Positions 44,164 to 53,597 of a stretch of 64,000 nucleotides of DNA are shown here, piece after piece. Position numbers and translations under genes: made by a program. Source of the stretch: Virgibacillus_R byunsanensis (GTDB taxonomy: Bacteria; Bacillota; Bacilli; Bacillales; Amphibacillaceae); contig NZ_JBHTKJ010000007.1 in assembly GCF_042675965.1 (NCBI RefSeq), forward strand, positions 1 through 64,000, in the 5' to 3' direction. The notes under the pieces are model-generated. The model worked only from the letters and a program-made list of their open reading frames with translations. It was not told the origin of the DNA and made no database searches. Position 1 is the first letter of the stretch. Each line of letters starts with the position of its first letter.

Positions 44164-44545
44164 ATATTCAGAATTGATAAAAGGAAAACGAATGGCAATG
44201 AAAAAGGGTTTACTTTAATAGAATTGCTAGCTGTATTTGCTATATTGGGTATCATTATAGCTATAGCTGTTCCATCTATCGGTAACATTATAGAGGATTC
44301 AAAAAGAAGCTTGTAATGCAAATAGCAAAATGTTGGAGAAAATGTATGAAGCAGATTTAACCTTAAGAAGTATGGGGCATTCTGAGGCTCTCTTTTCGCA
44401 TTTCGCTGAGATTTCTCATGGGAATATGCATCCTGAACATGGAAGTTTTATATATATAGATGGAAAAGTGCGATGCAATATTCATCCTAGTGAAGGGGAA
44501 AATTTAGAGGAAGAGGACGAAGACGGTGGTGTGCCGTTTTTATAG
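44164..44545 (+). pseudogene. Prepilin-like gene, broken
   Basis: The N-terminal half encodes KGFTLIELLAVFAILGIIIA, the prepilin cleavage/methylation motif with its hydrophobic helix, ending at TAA 44315-44317. The next frame continues ACNANSKMLEKMYEADLTLR up to 44545, so one indel near 44310 splits the gene. The natural start position has ATA (44164-44166) where ATG is expected after GGGGGGT, a likely second lesion. The C-terminal half has HPEHGSFIYIDGKVRCNIHP and an acidic tail. A ~125-residue pseudopilin is implied. No other pilus gene is in the window. Confidence 0.75.
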
Positions 44546-44987
44546 ATAGTTGTTTTATTTGAATGGGATTAGATGGTTTCTATGGAGTGGCTTTTTGGGT
44601 TATGCTTTATCAATAGCTCCCATTACAACCTATATGTTAGAGGTATTCATTTTTTTGGTTTAAATTTTATAAATGATTGAATGGACAATCGGAACTGACT
44701 ATCGTAGTTAGATAGAACGCTAGAAACCTTACTGGATAAGGGTTTGAGGTGATTTTAGTGAGACTTATAGATTGATTGAATGGTTTATATAATAGGAAGA
44801 AACTCGGTTTAGGGTGATAGATGCAAGAATGTCTATTTCGTATTTGCATGGTACATTGAATAGATATTACGAGGTGCGTATATTATTTAGATGAAATAAG
44901 TAGTTAGTGGGTTAGTAGTTAGTTGGAGGAGTTGAGGTTCCAATTAAGTATTAAACGACTAACTAACTTTTAAGGAGTGTGGCAAAG
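44546..44987. other. Intergenic stretch with gene debris
   Basis: A 442-bp gap between the broken prepilin gene and the sugar transferase. A TTG frame at 44550-44663 encodes a short hydrophobic stretch (SGFLGYALSIAPITTYMLE) that may be the end of a lost membrane protein. Related TTAGTTAG/CTAACTAAC tracts at about 44901-44925 and 44957-44968 can pair and may form a leader hairpin. Otherwise nothing is recognised; the region looks decayed. Confidence 0.35.
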
Positions 44988-45611
44988 GTGTATTTGAAAA
45001 TAAAAAGATTAATTGATTTCAGTCTTTCCTTTTTAGCAATGATTCTTTTATGGCCATTTTTCCTTTTAATTGCGATTATTATCAAAATCGATTCAAAAGG
45101 ACCGGTATTCTTTAATCAAAAACGAGTGGGGATAAATAAACAGCACTTCTATATATTGAAATTCAGAACGATGAGAACAGATACACCGAAAGATATGCCA
45201 ACACATATATTACAAGATCCAGACGCATTCATTACAAAGAGCGGGAAGTTTCTTAGAAAGACAAGTTTAGATGAACTTCCACAAATTATTAATATTCTAA
45301 AAGGTGAAATGAGTATTATTGGTCCAAGACCAGCACTATGGAATCAGTATGATCTTATTGCAGAACGTGACAAATATGGTGCAAATGATGTTCCGACTGG
45401 TTTAACTGGGTGGGCACAGATCAATGGAAGAGATGAACTGCCTATTAAACTAAAATCAAAATTAGACGGAGATTATGTTGAGAATATAGGACTTAAAATG
45501 GACGTCAAGTGCTTTTTTGGTACGATCAAAAGTGTTTTGAAGAATGATGGTGTTGTTGAAGGTGGAACGGGAGATTCAGAAATTGCTACTAGCAAGGAGA
45601 ACTATAAATGA
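44988..45611 (+). CDS. Initiating undecaprenyl-phosphate sugar transferase
   Basis: A 207-residue bacterial sugar transferase of the PglC/EpsL type. One N-terminal membrane hairpin (LIDFSLSFLAMILLWPFFLL) is followed by GPVFFNQKRVG, FYILKFRTM, LRKTSLDELPQIINILKGEM and IGPRPAL, all family marks. It moves a phospho-sugar from a UDP-sugar (often a 4-amino-6-deoxy sugar, which the CapD-like gene could supply) to undecaprenyl phosphate. GTG 44988 is chosen, 10 nt after AAGGAG; GTG 44979 is too close to that site. It overlaps the next gene by 4 nt. Confidence 0.9.
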   Translation: MYLKIKRLIDFSLSFLAMILLWPFFLLIAIIIKIDSKGPVFFNQKRVGINKQHFYILKFRTMRTDTPKDMPTHILQDPDAFITKSGKFLRKTSLDELPQIINILKGEMSIIGPRPALWNQYDLIAERDKYGANDVPTGLTGWAQINGRDELPIKLKSKLDGDYVENIGLKMDVKCFFGTIKSVLKNDGVVEGGTGDSEIATSKENYK

Positions 45612-46846
45612 AGAAAATTTGGATTTTTAACCAGTATAATATGCCACCTGAATACGGTCACTTAAATAGACATTATAATTTTGGGAAATATCTAAAACGA
45701 TTTGGACATAAGCCAAGCCTTTTTGTAGGTAGTTTTTTGCATAACACTGATAAACAGCTGATAAAAGATAAATCTATCTATAAGCAGTATGAAAATGGAG
45801 AATATCCATATTTTTTTATTAAGACATGTGACTACTCAAAAAGTAAATTCAAGAGAGTTTATGCGATGATTGAGTTTTACCGTAACCTATTTAAAGCTAC
45901 GAAATACATGGAAAAGCCTGATGTTATTATAGGATCTTCTGCACATCCACTCGCAGCGATTGCAGCTATACGTCTTGCGAAAAAATATGAATGCCAATCT
46001 ATAGTTGAAATTAGAGATTTGTGGCCAGAAAGTTTTGTTGCGTATAAAATAATTAATAAGAAAAATCCTATTCTTAAATTACTATATGCTGGTGAGAAGT
46101 GGATATATAAAAATGCAGACAAGCTTATCTTTACAATGGAAGGTGGTAGGGACTACATAATCGATCAAGGATGGGATCAAGAACATGGTGGACCTATAGA
46201 TATAGCAAAAGTACATCACATTAATAATGGTGTCGATTTAGAAGTCTTTAATTATAATCGAGAAAACTATGTAATTAAAGATGAAGATTTAAATAATAAG
46301 CAAACGTTCAAAGTTATTTATACTGGATCTATTAGACTTGTCAATAATGTTAAAAGCATAATAGATGCAGCGCAAGTTATTAACAGAGAGCACTCTAATA
46401 ATATTGAGTTTTTAATATATGGAGAGGGCGATGATAGAGAATATCTAGAAAAATTTTGTTATGATAACAACATTCGGAATGTTAAATTCAAAGGTTTTGT
46501 AGATAAAAAAAAGATACCTTATATTTTAAGTAAATCAAACGTAAACATAATGCATTTTGAACAAAATAGTATTAAAAAGTATGGGGCTAGTCTTAATAAA
46601 ATGTTTGAGTATTTTGCTAGTGGAAGGCCCACTGTTTCGGATTGTGAGTTTGGATACGATGTAGTAAAAAAATATAATTGTGGAATTGTGGTAGATAACG
46701 CAAATGAGAAGCAACTAGCAGAAGCAATTATTCAATTTAGTAATATGTCAAAAGATGAGTATAATATATATTGCAAGAATGCTAAGGAAGCCGCTAATAA
46801 TTATGATTTTAAGGAATTGACTATGAAGCTTGGAAGCTTATTATAA
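45608..46846 (+). CDS. WbuB-like GT4 glycosyltransferase
   Basis: A 412-residue GT-B glycosyltransferase. The N terminus WIFNQYNMPPEYGHLNRHYN and the block VEIRDLWPES are typical of WbuB/FnlC-type enzymes acting on N-acetylated amino sugars. The C-terminal domain has YTGSIRLVNN, LIYGEGDDREYLE and KMFEYFASGRPTV with the conserved Glu. It starts inside the ATGA overlap with the sugar transferase, so it probably adds the second sugar of the repeat. Confidence 0.87.
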   Translation: MKKIWIFNQYNMPPEYGHLNRHYNFGKYLKRFGHKPSLFVGSFLHNTDKQLIKDKSIYKQYENGEYPYFFIKTCDYSKSKFKRVYAMIEFYRNLFKATKYMEKPDVIIGSSAHPLAAIAAIRLAKKYECQSIVEIRDLWPESFVAYKIINKKNPILKLLYAGEKWIYKNADKLIFTMEGGRDYIIDQGWDQEHGGPIDIAKVHHINNGVDLEVFNYNRENYVIKDEDLNNKQTFKVIYTGSIRLVNNVKSIIDAAQVINREHSNNIEFLIYGEGDDREYLEKFCYDNNIRNVKFKGFVDKKKIPYILSKSNVNIMHFEQNSIKKYGASLNKMFEYFASGRPTVSDCEFGYDVVKKYNCGIVVDNANEKQLAEAIIQFSNMSKDEYNIYCKNAKEAANNYDFKELTMKLGSLL

Positions 46847-47058
46847 AAAGGATAAATAAATTATGCAACGTTATACGTGAACATAATTTTTTTAATAAAC
46901 AGAACAATTTATATAAAAGTGGATTCATAAACGATCGATTTAAATTTGAGTTTTTGAAACTGTGAGCAAAAAGAGTCAATGTTTTAAGTAAGCTTTATTA
47001 TTTGGATAACGAAAAAAGTACAACATATTTTTAAATGCTATTATGGAGGTAAATAATT

Positions 47059-48393
47059 ATGATTAATCTTAAAGAAAAACAAGTTATCAATAATCTCAAA
47101 GAAAAATTAATAAACAAAACAGCTACACTAGGAGTAGTGGGACTGGGATACGTTGGACTTCCCCTTGCAGTAGAAAAAGCAAAGGCTGGGTTTAAGACTA
47201 TAGGTTTTGATGTTCAAGAATCTAAAGTGGAAATGGTAAAATTAGGAGAAAATTATATCGGTGATGTCGTCAATGAAGACCTTGCAGCTATTGTTAAGTC
47301 TGGTCTCCTTTCGGCCACGACGAATTTTGACCAGGTAGCGAAAGCGGATTGCGTGTGTATCTGCGTGCCAACACCACTTGATGAGCATCAACAGCCTGAT
47401 ACAAGTTATATAGAAGCTTCAGCTAAAAGTATTGTTCCCTATATGCACAAAGATATGTTGATTGTTCTTGAGTCTACTACTTACCCAGGAACTACTGAAG
47501 AACTTCTTAAACCGATTCTTGAGACATCGGGACTTAAGTGTGGAGAAGATTTCTTTCTTGCCTTTTCACCTGAACGAGTTGACCCAGGTAACCTAATATA
47601 TAAAACAAAAAATACACCGAAAGTAGTCGGTGGTATTACTCCTCAATGTACTGAAGTAGGAGCAGCATTATATGAAAGTATATTAGAAGCACCTATTCAT
47701 AAAGTGTCCTCTCCGGCAATAGCAGAGATGGAAAAAATTCTTGAGAACACTTACCGAAATATCAATATTGGACTTGTTAATGAGCTTGCTATTTTAAGTA
47801 ACAAAATGGGTATTAATTTCTGGGAAGTTATTGATGCTGCAAAATCAAAACCATATGGCTTTCAAGCTTTCTATCCAGGTCCAGGACTTGGTGGACATTG
47901 TATTCCACTAGATCCTTATTATTTATCTTGGAAAGCTCGTGAATATGGGTTCCATACATCAATGATTGAATCATCTATGATGGTTAACGATCGGATGCCT
48001 GAATACTGCGCTGAGAGAGCTAGTAAAATCTTAAATCGACATAAAAAAGCAATGAACGGATCAAGAGTGTTAGTACTTGGTGTAACTTATAAACAAGATA
48101 TGGCTGATTATAGAGAAAGCCCAGCAATTAGAGTCATCGAACAAATAGAAAAGGAAGGTGCAGAGGTTGTTTACTATGATCCATATGTACAAAAATATCG
48201 TGAGCGTGGGAATGTTAAGCATAGTGAATCAGAATTAACGGCAAACCTTATTGAAGGTTCAGATTTGATTATAGTAACAGCTGCACATACGAATGTGGAT
48301 TATTCATTTGTACAACAACATGCAAAAGCAATATTTGATACTAAAAATGCAATGAAGGATCTGAAGAATAGAGAAAACATTGAATTATTATAG
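47059..48393 (+). CDS. UDP-N-acetyl-hexosamine 6-dehydrogenase (WbpA/WecC type)
   Basis: A 444-residue NAD-dependent dehydrogenase. Rossmann GLGYVGLPLA at residues 28-37, the LENTYRNINIGLVNEL helix, and the catalytic Cys281 in GLGGHCIPLDPYYL. It oxidises UDP-GlcNAc or UDP-ManNAc to the uronic acid. The oxidoreductase and aminotransferase that follow make UDP-GlcNAc and the WbpA role the better guess. TGGAGG precedes the ATG. Confidence 0.88.
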   Translation: MINLKEKQVINNLKEKLINKTATLGVVGLGYVGLPLAVEKAKAGFKTIGFDVQESKVEMVKLGENYIGDVVNEDLAAIVKSGLLSATTNFDQVAKADCVCICVPTPLDEHQQPDTSYIEASAKSIVPYMHKDMLIVLESTTYPGTTEELLKPILETSGLKCGEDFFLAFSPERVDPGNLIYKTKNTPKVVGGITPQCTEVGAALYESILEAPIHKVSSPAIAEMEKILENTYRNINIGLVNELAILSNKMGINFWEVIDAAKSKPYGFQAFYPGPGLGGHCIPLDPYYLSWKAREYGFHTSMIESSMMVNDRMPEYCAERASKILNRHKKAMNGSRVLVLGVTYKQDMADYRESPAIRVIEQIEKEGAEVVYYDPYVQKYRERGNVKHSESELTANLIEGSDLIIVTAAHTNVDYSFVQQHAKAIFDTKNAMKDLKNRENIELL

Positions 48394-48405
48394 AGGGGGA
48401 GCATT

Positions 48406-49497
48406 ATGAGTCTAAAATATGCATTAATAGGATGCGGGAGAATCTCGCCAAATCATATAGCTGCTGCAGTAGAAAATAACTTAGAAGTTGTAGCTTTATG
48501 CGATATCGAAAATGATAAGATGGTTAATACAATATCCAACTTTAATCTTCCTAATACTGTTCAGAAATATACTGATTATATAGAAATGCTTAAAAACGAA
48601 AAGCCAGATTTAGTAGCTATTTGTACTGAAAGTGGGAAGCATGGTCAAATCGCAATAGATTGTATTGAAGTAAATTGCAATCTTATTATAGAAAAGCCTA
48701 TTGCACTCTCATTAGAAGAAGCAGATCAGATTATAGAAAAAGCTAAAGAGAATAATGTAAAGGTAAGTGCTTGTCACCAAAACCGTTTTAACAAATCCGT
48801 CCAAAAAATTAGAGAAGCTGTTGATCAAGACCGTTTTGGAAGATTACTCCATGGTACTGCTCATATTCGTTGGAACAGAGGCGAAGAATATTATAAACAA
48901 GCTCTATGGCGTGGAACTTGGGAACAAGATGGTGGGGCATTGATGAACCAGTGCATTCATAATATCGATTTATTGCGTTGGATGATGGGAGACGATATTA
49001 TTGAAGTCTTTGGTATGACAGACAATTTAAAACACAGCTACATGGAGGCAGAAGATTTAGGCATGGCACTTATTAAATTTTCCAATGGTAGCTATGGAAT
49101 TGTTGAAGGAAGTAACAACATTTATCCTAAGAATCTTGAAGAAACGTTATATGTTTTTGGGGATACAGGTACAGTAAAAGCTGGGGGGAAATCAGTAAAT
49201 CTTATTGAAGAGTGGCACTTTGCTGATATGTTAGATGATCCAGATGAAGTTAAGGAAAAATTTTGTGAAAATCCTCCAACTGTCTACGGATTTGGCCATA
49301 AACCACTTTATGCTGACGTCATAGATGCTATTTATAATGATAGACAGCCTTATGTTACAGCTGAAGATGGAAGAAGAGCGCTTGAACTTATACTTGCAAT
49401 TTACAAATCAGCTGCAGAAGGTAAAAGCATTAAGTTGCCGTTAGGCAACTGTAGTACAAGAGATTTTAAAGGGCGGTTCGATAATGGTGAATTTTAA
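48406..49497 (+). CDS. WbpB-like Gfo/Idh/MocA oxidoreductase
   Basis: A 363-residue NAD-dependent oxidoreductase. ALIGCGRISPNHI binds the cofactor, LIIEKPIALSLEEAD carries the family EKP motif, and CHQNRF and GGALMNQCIHNIDLLRWMMG hold the catalytic His region, matching WbpB/WlbA, which oxidise C-3 of UDP-GlcNAc-uronate. The product would be taken by the aminotransferase at 51153. It begins 12 bp after the dehydrogenase stop and overlaps the ATP-grasp gene by 14 nt. Confidence 0.85.
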   Translation: MSLKYALIGCGRISPNHIAAAVENNLEVVALCDIENDKMVNTISNFNLPNTVQKYTDYIEMLKNEKPDLVAICTESGKHGQIAIDCIEVNCNLIIEKPIALSLEEADQIIEKAKENNVKVSACHQNRFNKSVQKIREAVDQDRFGRLLHGTAHIRWNRGEEYYKQALWRGTWEQDGGALMNQCIHNIDLLRWMMGDDIIEVFGMTDNLKHSYMEAEDLGMALIKFSNGSYGIVEGSNNIYPKNLEETLYVFGDTGTVKAGGKSVNLIEEWHFADMLDDPDEVKEKFCENPPTVYGFGHKPLYADVIDAIYNDRQPYVTAEDGRRALELILAIYKSAAEGKSIKLPLGNCSTRDFKGRFDNGEF

Positions 49498-50488
49498 TAA
49501 TTCCGGAAATTACGTTTCCGAGCTTGAGTCATGTAAGACTAAATATACAATTTTACTTACTTCTGCTGGGGGACTAACAGGCGTTTATTTAAGTAAACAT
49601 TTTAAAAAAAGTGGGTTATATAGAATAGTAGCCATAGATATGTCAGATACAACTCCGTTAAATAATTGGGTAGACGCTTTTTATGTTGTCCCATCAGTAG
49701 AAGATAAAGAGTATATACCAGTTTTAGAGAGCATTGTTTTAAAGGAAGAAGTAGATATTATTATTCCTATAACATCATACGATATAAATCTTTTTAGTAA
49801 ACAAAAAGTAAAAGATAATTTTCCAAATGTTAAAATGTTATTAATGGAAGATCAAGATAATAGAATATTAAGTAATAAAAGAACTTGCTATGAATATTTA
49901 GAGTTGTTAGGAATTAAATCACCACAAGTATATAAATCTATTGAAGAAGTTAATTTTCCATGTATATTAAAACCTATGGAAGGTTCAGGGAGTAAAGATA
50001 CAGTTAAAATTGAGAATAATATTGATTATAATTATTGGTCAGAAAAGGTCCACGATTATTTCCTAGTTGAGTATATAGGAGGAAAAGAGTTTACAGTAGA
50101 CTGTTTGTTTGATAATAATGGAAAATGTCTTGGTGCAAATGTAAGAGAACGGATAAAAATAAGTGGTGGCGGTGCCACGGTGACTCGCAACGATTATTCA
50201 CAGAATATCAATAAAGTTATTCAAATATTGGAAAATACAAGAAAAATTAAAGGACCTATAAACTTTCAATTTAAGAGAATGGATTCAGGAGAATGTTGTA
50301 TTTTTGATTTTAATACTAGGTTTGCATCTGGTGGTCTTCCTTTAACAGTTGAGTCTGGTTTTGATATACCAAATAGATTAATTCAAATGATTTTGAACGA
50401 GCAGGTAGAATTATGGTATCCGCAAAAATCAAATGATGGTCTTACGATGGTAAGATATTACGAAGAGTTTTTTGAGTATACCTTATGA
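49484..50488 (+). CDS. ATP-grasp carboxylate-amine ligase
   Basis: A 334-residue protein with an N-terminal pre-ATP-grasp Rossmann-like part (LLTSAGGLTGVYLSKHF) and an ATP-grasp core: CILKPMEGSGSKDTV (Lys and Gly-rich loop), FLVEYIGGKEFTVDCLF, and IFDFNTRFASGG with Asp/Asn metal ligands. The family joins a carboxylate to an amine through an acyl-phosphate. It is coupled to the genes before (14-nt overlap) and after (4-nt overlap). In this place it may attach an amino acid to the 3-amino or C-6 carboxyl group of the uronic sugar; this is inference. Confidence 0.8.
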   Translation: MVNFNNSGNYVSELESCKTKYTILLTSAGGLTGVYLSKHFKKSGLYRIVAIDMSDTTPLNNWVDAFYVVPSVEDKEYIPVLESIVLKEEVDIIIPITSYDINLFSKQKVKDNFPNVKMLLMEDQDNRILSNKRTCYEYLELLGIKSPQVYKSIEEVNFPCILKPMEGSGSKDTVKIENNIDYNYWSEKVHDYFLVEYIGGKEFTVDCLFDNNGKCLGANVRERIKISGGGATVTRNDYSQNINKVIQILENTRKIKGPINFQFKRMDSGECCIFDFNTRFASGGLPLTVESGFDIPNRLIQMILNEQVELWYPQKSNDGLTMVRYYEEFFEYTL

Positions 50489-51117
50489 ATAAAACTGCAT
50501 ATATAGATTTTGATGGAACAGTTGTGGACGTCATGCCCCGATACCATGGCATACTTGAATCGTATTTAAAAAGAAATACCCAACTAAAATTAGATTATGA
50601 AAAGTATTGTTTTCTAAAAAAACAAGGAATAAAAGATCATGCTATCGTTCATGAAATTTGTAAAGGATATAAAATTAATATAAATGATTATGTAGTCTTT
50701 AAAGGAGAAAATTTAGAAGATCGGTACTGGCTTAGTAAGGACATTATTATTGGATTTCCAGAAGTTGCATATGAAAAATTGAACAGGCTTGGATACAACG
50801 TTAAGTTATTAACGCAGAGAAATTCTGAAAGAGAATTACTATATCAAGTGAATTCTCTTGGTATAAAGGATTTTTTTGATGAAATAGTTGTTTTAAAACC
50901 CTTACAAGAAAAAAATGCAAAAGTCAGTTTCTTAACGGATAAGATTTATAGTGAAGATATAATTATCGGCGATAGTAAGATTGAAATGGAGGTTGCTGAC
51001 GTCTTTAACATAAAAGGTTTCTTTGTTGAATCCGGCTTATGGGGAGCGTCGTTTGCGGGTTCAAAAGATCGGATATTTAAAGATTATAATACAGTTGTTA
51101 ATTACTTACAATCTTAG
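50485..51117 (+). CDS. HAD superfamily hydrolase
   Basis: A 210-residue haloacid-dehalogenase-fold phosphatase. DFDGTVVDV (residues 8-16) carries the nucleophile Asp and acid Asp; LLTQRNSE is motif II; IIGDSKIEMEVA is motif IV. The ATGA overlap with the ATP-grasp gene suggests the two act together. Substrate unknown: it could dephosphorylate a sugar or ligase intermediate. Confidence 0.82.
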   Translation: MNKTAYIDFDGTVVDVMPRYHGILESYLKRNTQLKLDYEKYCFLKKQGIKDHAIVHEICKGYKININDYVVFKGENLEDRYWLSKDIIIGFPEVAYEKLNRLGYNVKLLTQRNSERELLYQVNSLGIKDFFDEIVVLKPLQEKNAKVSFLTDKIYSEDIIIGDSKIEMEVADVFNIKGFFVESGLWGASFAGSKDRIFKDYNTVVNYLQS

Positions 51118-51152
51118 TAATAATTATCATTTTAGTATAGGAAGTGAATAAT

Positions 51153-52280
51153 TTGGAGTTCAGAGATTTACAGGCTCAATATCAAAAATATAAGCAGGAA
51201 ATTGATTATGCTATTCAAGAAGTTATTACCAATGCAAATTTCATTGGCGGCAAAGAAGTCAAAGAGTTGGAATATCAATTAGCTACCTTTGTTGGTGTCA
51301 AACATTGTATTTCTTGTGCTAATGGAACAGAAGCAATGACCTTGCTAATGATAGCATGGGATATTAAAGAGGGTGATGCAGTATTCGTACCCGACTTTAC
51401 ATTCTTTTCAACAGGAGAGATTGTTTCATTTAAAGGTGCAACTCCTGTCTTTGTAGACGTAGATAGGGGTACATTTAACATTGATACTATGAAGTTAGAA
51501 AAAGCTATTCAAAAGACGCTACATGAAGGAAAGTTAACTCCAAAGGTTATTATTCCTGTTGATTTGTTTGGTCTTCCTGCTGATCATTATGAAATAGAGA
51601 GAATTGCAAAAAAATATGATTTATTAGTATTAGAAGATGGAGCTCAAGGATTTGGCGGCAATATTAATGGAAGAAGAGCGTGTAGTTTTGGAGACGCAGC
51701 AACGACTTCATTCTTCCCGGCTAAACCGCTAGGCTGTTATGGTGATGGTGGTGCGATATTTACAGATGATGATGTAATAGCAAAATTATTAAGATCATAT
51801 AAAGTTCACGGTAAGGGTGAGAATAAGTATGACAATGTTAGAATTGGTGTTAATTCTAGATTAGATACTCTGCAAGCGGCAATATTGAATGTGAAATTAA
51901 AAGCCTATATAGACCATGAAATGGAAGATGTAAACAAGGTATATCGACTATATAATGATAGATTAAGTGGTGTTATTGAACCTCCGATAATACCAGAAGG
52001 ATTCTATTCAAGTTTTGCTCAGTATACTATCAAACTTAAGAATAAGGAACAGCGGGATGGTTTACAAGAACAGCTAAAAAAGAATGGCATTCCTAGTATG
52101 ATTTATTATGTTAAGCCGTTGCATAAACAGGGAGCTTTTGACACTATGGAATTTGATGATAATGACTTTGAAGTAACTAATGAGCTTTGTGATATAGTTC
52201 TTTCGTTGCCTATGCATCCTTATATGAGTGATGCTGAACAAGAAATGGTCTGTAAGGTAGTTATAGAGTATCTAAATTGA
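51153..52280 (+). CDS. WbpE-like PLP aminotransferase
   Basis: A 375-residue DegT/DnrJ/EryC1/StrS aminotransferase. SCANGTEAM binds PLP phosphate, LEDGAQGFGG is the Asp region, and SFFPAKPLGCYGDGG carries the PLP lysine. WbpE aminates C-3 of the WbpB product. The TTG at 51153 (EFRDLQAQY directly after it) is preferred because AGGAAG lies 8 nt before; GTG 51144 is almost on that site. It completes a WbpA-WbpB-WbpE set, though no WbpD-type acetyltransferase is in this cluster. Confidence 0.87.
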   Translation: MEFRDLQAQYQKYKQEIDYAIQEVITNANFIGGKEVKELEYQLATFVGVKHCISCANGTEAMTLLMIAWDIKEGDAVFVPDFTFFSTGEIVSFKGATPVFVDVDRGTFNIDTMKLEKAIQKTLHEGKLTPKVIIPVDLFGLPADHYEIERIAKKYDLLVLEDGAQGFGGNINGRRACSFGDAATTSFFPAKPLGCYGDGGAIFTDDDVIAKLLRSYKVHGKGENKYDNVRIGVNSRLDTLQAAILNVKLKAYIDHEMEDVNKVYRLYNDRLSGVIEPPIIPEGFYSSFAQYTIKLKNKEQRDGLQEQLKKNGIPSMIYYVKPLHKQGAFDTMEFDDNDFEVTNELCDIVLSLPMHPYMSDAEQEMVCKVVIEYLN

Positions 52281-52311
52281 GAATAGATATAATGTTGAGA
52301 GGATTTGTTCA

Positions 52312-53466
52312 ATGCTTATCAATAATTTGGCAAAAAAAATACAGAACAAAATATTAAAGGGCAACCAACCGTTTTTTTTCATGAGCGTTGAATTCCAAAA
52401 AAAAATATTGAAAAGTTTTAAAGCACCATCAGACTTACTTGAAAGATCTTATTATCAATACTTATGCCAAATGAAACAACTACCATTAGGATTAAAATTA
52501 ATTCAATCTTTAACAGCAATCTTTTTAACACCATATTTCTATTTTAAATATTCTAATGATAACGGTATGACAACTGGTAAAATAAAAAAAGTTGCGGTTT
52601 TTATCTCAGGTACAAAGGATATTTCTTATGTGCCAAGGACACTCAAAGATGAATTTGATGAAATTATTTTCTGTGATTATAGTGGTCCTTATCAATTAAC
52701 GGCACAAGAAAAAAGAGTAATAAAACAGATATATCTAAGATACTGGTATAAACCGTACTTTTGCTTGAAATGTATGATGAAAATTGCGTTGTACGCAAAT
52801 CAAGTATATAAGAACAATCCTTGTGCGGTATTAACTTTTGGAGAGTTTTCATTTACTTCATCCGCGCTTACTTTTTATTGTAGAGAAATTGGAATAAAAC
52901 ATATTAATATAATGCATGGAGAAAAACTATTTAATATAAGAGATTCTTTTGTCAAGTTTGACCAATATTATGTATGGGATCAACATTATATGAACCTTTT
53001 AGTTTCCTTACTTGCAGATAAAGGACAGTTTAAGATTGAAGTTCCAGAAATGGTGAAATTAGACATAAAAAAGAAAATAAAACACAAATATGAGTTAACT
53101 TATTATCTTGGTGGAGAAAGTGAAAAAGAATTGATGAATATTAGGTCAACCCTTTTAGGCCGCAATATACCAAGGGAAAGAATTTGCGTAAGATTCCATC
53201 CTCGCTATTCTGATAAAACACAGGTATCACGCATTTTTTCTAATTTTAATATTGAAAATCCGGATGAAGTTCCATTAAATATCTCACTTTCTCAAACTAA
53301 GTGTGTTATTTCACTATACTCTACAGTTTTATTTCAAGCTTTTAAAAACGGTAAGGAGATAATAATTGATGATATTACAGATTCCGAAAAATATGAAAAG
53401 TTAAAAAAATTAAGATATATTATGTTAATTAAGCCTCACCTTCGCTTATCAGAAATCCAATTTTAA
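52312..53466 (+). CDS. Putative sialyltransferase-like glycosyltransferase
   Basis: A 384-residue protein without a family I can name with certainty. Several features recall bacterial sialyltransferases: an early VAVFISGTKD segment, NIMHGEKLFN, CVRFHPRYS (HP motif) and a final VISLYSTVLFQAFKNGKEII, equivalent to the Ser/Thr motif. No membrane segment is evident apart from a hydrophobic patch near residues 60-80. With nonulosonic acid synthesis genes downstream it is the best candidate in the window for the enzyme that transfers that acid. AGAGGA precedes the ATG. Confidence 0.5.
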   Translation: MLINNLAKKIQNKILKGNQPFFFMSVEFQKKILKSFKAPSDLLERSYYQYLCQMKQLPLGLKLIQSLTAIFLTPYFYFKYSNDNGMTTGKIKKVAVFISGTKDISYVPRTLKDEFDEIIFCDYSGPYQLTAQEKRVIKQIYLRYWYKPYFCLKCMMKIALYANQVYKNNPCAVLTFGEFSFTSSALTFYCREIGIKHINIMHGEKLFNIRDSFVKFDQYYVWDQHYMNLLVSLLADKGQFKIEVPEMVKLDIKKKIKHKYELTYYLGGESEKELMNIRSTLLGRNIPRERICVRFHPRYSDKTQVSRIFSNFNIENPDEVPLNISLSQTKCVISLYSTVLFQAFKNGKEIIIDDITDSEKYEKLKKLRYIMLIKPHLRLSEIQF

Positions 53467-53597
53467 ACATCTTTTACTTAAGGCTTAAATACACTGTAAT
53501 TTTACTTAAAAAGAAACTTATAGGACTATCATTATATAAGGTAGACTGATACATGTTGAAAATTTAGTACAAAAATATTAAACTGGAGACTTTTTCG

